64,000 nt of DNA from Sorangium cellulosum So0157-2. Its GTDB lineage: Bacteria; Myxococcota_A; Polyangia; Polyangiales; Polyangiaceae. Position 1 is the stretch's first letter. Every line of letters starts with the position of its first letter. Both the position numbers and the translations under genes were made by a program. The notes beneath the pieces are model-generated. The model worked only from the letters and a program-made list of their open reading frames with translations. It ran no database searches and had not been told where the DNA came from. Positions 61,858 to 64,000 of this stretch are shown piece by piece. The stretch covers positions 124,001-188,000 of the forward strand of contig NC_021658.1 in NCBI RefSeq assembly GCF_000418325.1. Reading direction: 5' to 3'.

Positions 61858-62073
61858 ATGGGCAAGCCCGCGCTCGATCTGTCCAAGCTCACCGCCGACG
61901 AGAAGCTCGATCTGATCGATGACCTCTGGCGAAGCCTTTCCTCGGACGACCTTCCCCTGAGCTCCGAGCTTCGCGCTGAGCTCGACCGCCGCCTGGACCG
62001 CCTCGAGCGCGAGGGCCCCATCGGTGTCCCCTGGGAGGACGTCCGAGCCGAGATGACCACCCGCGGGTCGTGA
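61858..62073 (+). CDS. Antitoxin, addiction-module family
   Basis: The 71-aa protein starts at ATG 61858 (an upstream ATG at 61843 is possible). LSKLTADEKLDLIDDLWRSL matches the short putative addiction-module antitoxins, followed by the helix SSELRAELDRRLDRLEREGP and the end PWEDVRAEMTTRGS. It overlaps the toxin gene by GTGA. Antitoxins of this kind bind the toxin and often the operon promoter. The 44-bp repeats lie directly upstream. Confidence 0.85.
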   Translation: MGKPALDLSKLTADEKLDLIDDLWRSLSSDDLPLSSELRAELDRRLDRLEREGPIGVPWEDVRAEMTTRGS

Positions 62074-62366
62074 GCCGCGTCGTCGTCTTCCTCACCGAAG
62101 CTCGCGCCGAAGCCCTCGAGACCTTTCACTGGTACGAGGAGCAGCGCTCTGGGCTCGGCGCCGTCTTCCGAAGAGAGCTGGACGACGCTATCAAGCGCAT
62201 CCGGAACGCACCGCTCGCGTACCCGCCGCTGTACCGAGATCTCCGGCGCGTACTCGTCGAACGGTTCCCGTACGCGGTCTTCTACCGGATTCTGCGCGAC
62301 GCGATCGTGGTCGTTGGCGTGATTCACGGCCGCCGACATCCTCGCGAGTGGAAGCGTCGAGCGTGA
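62070..62366 (+). CDS. RelE/ParE-family toxin
   Basis: The 98-aa protein starts at GTG 62070, overlapping the antitoxin stop. VVVFLTEARAEALETFHWYE, RRELDDAIKRIRNAPLAYPP and RVLVERFPYAVFYRILRDAI with the end VVGVIHGRRHPREWKRRA match the RelE/ParE fold. ParE members inhibit gyrase and RelE members cut mRNA; which applies is not clear. The gene order antitoxin-toxin is the usual one. Confidence 0.9.
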   Translation: MSRVVVFLTEARAEALETFHWYEEQRSGLGAVFRRELDDAIKRIRNAPLAYPPLYRDLRRVLVERFPYAVFYRILRDAIVVVGVIHGRRHPREWKRRA

Positions 62367-62513
62367 GATGAGCCCGCTTCGGTCGCGGAGCGGGCCAGGG
62401 CCCGTACCCGTGATCTGGTCCTCCCGAGCCAGCGACCCGCGAGGCGCTCGCCTCTCGCCGCGGCGCGGTGGCGCGGAGCCTCTTCCCATGGCTGGACGCC
62501 CGGGTAATCTCGG

Positions 62514-63737
62514 ATGCTCGGGAGGTGGGCCACGAACACGAACAGCGCATCGAGCCCGCGCGCGCGGGCGACGACCACGAAGTCCACGGCAGCCAGGAAG
62601 AGCAGCGCCGAGAAGCCGAAGAAGGCTGCCGCGCCCCGAAAGGCCGCCGCGACAAAGAAGGCTGCCGCGCCCCGCACGGCCGCCGCGACAAAGAAGGCTG
62701 CCGCGCCCCGCACGGCCGCAGCGTCGAAGAAGGCGCCCGCGACGCAGAAATCTACGGCGAGCAAGAAAGTTCCGCCGCCCTCGCCCCTGCCGAAGCTCCT
62801 CGGCATCCTCGAGTCCCAGAAGCAACTCGGCGGCGCGTCGTACCCCCCGACGATCGCGCGGCTCGCGGAGCTGGCCGGTGACAAGCCCACGGCGACCATC
62901 AGCGCGCTGATCACCGAGGAGGCGAAGGCGCGCGTGCTGCTTTCTCGCGACGCGGAAGGCAAGAAGAAGCCGCCGCCCGGGACCACGCTCGTGCTGCTCG
63001 CGGACGACCTCCAGGCGGTCGCGCAGTCCGACCGGCTCCTCGAGCTGCAGCTCCAGTCAGCGCGCAAGCCCGACGCGCCCGCGGTCGATCTGGCGCAGCT
63101 CCCCAAGGGCCTCCTGCCTGTCCTGGGCCGCGCGTTCAAGGCGGCGCTCGAGCAGCGCCTCGCCGACCGCCGGCTTCCCCGGACCATCGGCGCCCTGATC
63201 GGCAAGAAGCCGCTGTTCTTCTTCCTCACCGACGCCGTCCTCCCGCCCGCCGGCGCGCCGGCGCGCCCCGCCACGACCACGGCCCCAACGGACGGCGCTC
63301 CCCGCCCCGCGGCCCCTCGCGGCGCCCGCACAGCGCCTGCCGACGCTGCCGACGCGGCGCCCACCGACGCCCCGTCCAACGGCGCCCCCGCCGTCCCCCT
63401 TGCCGGCGCCCCCGCCGCCTCCCTTGCCGGCGCCCCCGCCGCCTCGCTTGCCGGCGCCTTCGCCCCCTTCGCCGCCCGCTTCGACGCCGCCTTCACCGCC
63501 CTCGACCGCGTTTCCGGCGGCAACAACTACGTCACCCTCCGCGCCCTCCGCGCCGCGCTCCCCGACGTCCCGCGCGCCACCTTCGACGCCGAGCTCGCCG
63601 CCCTCCGGCGCCAGCGCCGCTACTCGCTCGATCCCTCCGACGGCCGCCACCACCAGATGGCCGAGGCCGAGCGCGAGGCCGGCATCCTCGAAGCCGGCAA
63701 CCTGCTCGTCTACGTCGCGCGGAGGGACGACGCATGA
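62514..63737 (+). CDS. Histone-tailed protein with C-terminal winged-helix-like domain
   Basis: The 407-aa product has an N-terminal Lys/Ala/Pro tail of about 75 residues (ARKSSAEKPKKAAAPRKAAA, then ATKKAAAPRT repeated), like H1-type histone tails. A first domain follows (PLPKLLGILESQKQLGGASY, PPTIARLAELAGDKPTATIS), then a middle part (LAQLPKGLLPVLGRAFKAAL), an Ala/Pro-rich linker with LAGAPAAS repeats, and a C-terminal domain (NYVTLRALRAALPDVPRATF, then AALRRQRRYSLDPSDGRHHQ) that looks like a winged helix. The start is uncertain because no ribosome site precedes ATG 62514. The stop overlaps the ATPase start by ATGA. The likely role is a DNA-bound partner of that ATPase. Confidence 0.65.
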   Translation: MLGRWATNTNSASSPRARATTTKSTAARKSSAEKPKKAAAPRKAAATKKAAAPRTAAATKKAAAPRTAAASKKAPATQKSTASKKVPPPSPLPKLLGILESQKQLGGASYPPTIARLAELAGDKPTATISALITEEAKARVLLSRDAEGKKKPPPGTTLVLLADDLQAVAQSDRLLELQLQSARKPDAPAVDLAQLPKGLLPVLGRAFKAALEQRLADRRLPRTIGALIGKKPLFFFLTDAVLPPAGAPARPATTTAPTDGAPRPAAPRGARTAPADAADAAPTDAPSNGAPAVPLAGAPAASLAGAPAASLAGAFAPFAARFDAAFTALDRVSGGNNYVTLRALRAALPDVPRATFDAELAALRRQRRYSLDPSDGRHHQMAEAEREAGILEAGNLLVYVARRDDA

Positions 63738-64000
63738 GCGCCGAGGAGCCCACCTTCGAGCGCTTCCTCCAGGCGCTCCGAGGCACCAACCCGTTCCGCA
63801 GCCACCGCATCACCGACGTCGGGGGCGGCGAGGCCACGGTCGAGTCGATCCACAAGAACGCCTTCACCAAGCTCACGCGCGTCGTGCAGGACGCCGCCAA
63901 GGAGCCGACGAGCATCGGCGCCCTGCTCATCGGCGCGCCCGGCGTCGGCAAGAGCCACCTGCTCGCGCGCCTCTTCCAGTGGGCCGGCGAAGACAAAGCC
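63734..64000 (+). CDS. P-loop ATPase (cut by window end)
   Basis: Only the first 89 codons are inside the window. TFERFLQALRGTNPFRSHRI and ESIHKNAFTKLTRVVQDAAK lead into the Walker A motif ALLIGAPGVGKSHLLARLFQ. The form resembles the first part of large AAA-type ATPases with a DNA-related role, including those of some phage-defence operons, but the part inside the window is too short to assign. It is coupled by ATGA to the histone-tailed protein. Confidence 0.75.
   Translation, partial: MSAEEPTFERFLQALRGTNPFRSHRITDVGGGEATVESIHKNAFTKLTRVVQDAAKEPTSIGALLIGAPGVGKSHLLARLFQWAGEDKA

Overview
The window is very GC-rich, with strong third-position G/C use. It carries marks of a large-genome myxobacterium: an outer-surface protein ending in a MYXO-CTERM-like tail (45519-49664), OmpA proteins with calcium-binding type 3 repeats, many Gly/Ser/Ala-rich lipoproteins, a histone-like Lys/Ala tail and a fibro-slime-type lipoprotein. 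I infer a Sorangium/Polyangiaceae-like organism. This rests on gene style, not on a database search. I see no rRNA, tRNA or CRISPR.

Layout. 1-3028: a surface-protein/OmpA gene pair, followed by a divergent iron-type superoxide dismutase (3396-4004). 4083-6436: two-gene arginine operon (N-acetylornithine carbamoyltransferase, then an acetylglutamate kinase/synthase fusion). 6437-7026: a gene-less stretch with a strong terminator that may end a small RNA. 7027-10264: small genes. 10274-10867: decayed kinase and Uma2 remnants. 10881-14618: an AddA-like helicase-nuclease. 15019-18817: a four-gene isoprenoid operon (UbiA, unknown, UbiA, lycopene-cyclase-like protein) whose last gene has a 16-copy 27-bp repeat in frame. 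18851-19795: a lipoprotein. 20430-23610: leuCD with a divergent LysR regulator. 23703-25247: an IMP dehydrogenase closely resembling the Tritrichomonas type. 25442-28083: an AraC/GyrI regulator, then a REP-associated (Y1/HUH) transposase between two repeat arrays lying in opposite orientation. 28084-33597: lipoprotein, Cys-rich copper-binding-type protein, ferritin-like protein, MOSC protein, DUF2059 protein. 33630-37846: three alpha/beta hydrolases and a TauD-type dioxygenase, split by another repeat array. 38067-38583: a broken TIR-TPR gene. 38819-42740: an unknown protein, an amidase and an acetoacetate-decarboxylase-like protein. 42780-45417: a methyltransferase pseudogene, a secreted hydrolase and a PilZ protein. 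45519-51514: a second copy of the surface-protein/OmpA pair. 52041-56466: a frameshifted membrane protein, an esterase lipoprotein, a DUF3237 lipoprotein and a P450. 56593-57927: a repeat-containing gene split by one in-frame TGA. 58286-59648: ECF sigma factor, 32-aa ORF and RadC, all coupled by ATGA overlaps. 60588-64000: an unknown protein, 44-bp repeats, a toxin-antitoxin pair, then a histone-tailed winged-helix protein coupled to a P-loop ATPase cut off by the window end.

The strongest unexplained signal is a family of degenerate repeats with the core GACC-C-A/G-GGTTGA. It forms arrays at 20034-20370, 26446-26656, 27754-28064 and 35488-35954. A related 27-bp form is built into a coding gene at 17945-18376. 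Two arrays flank the REP-type transposase in inverted orientation, which suggests that the transposase and the repeats form one system.
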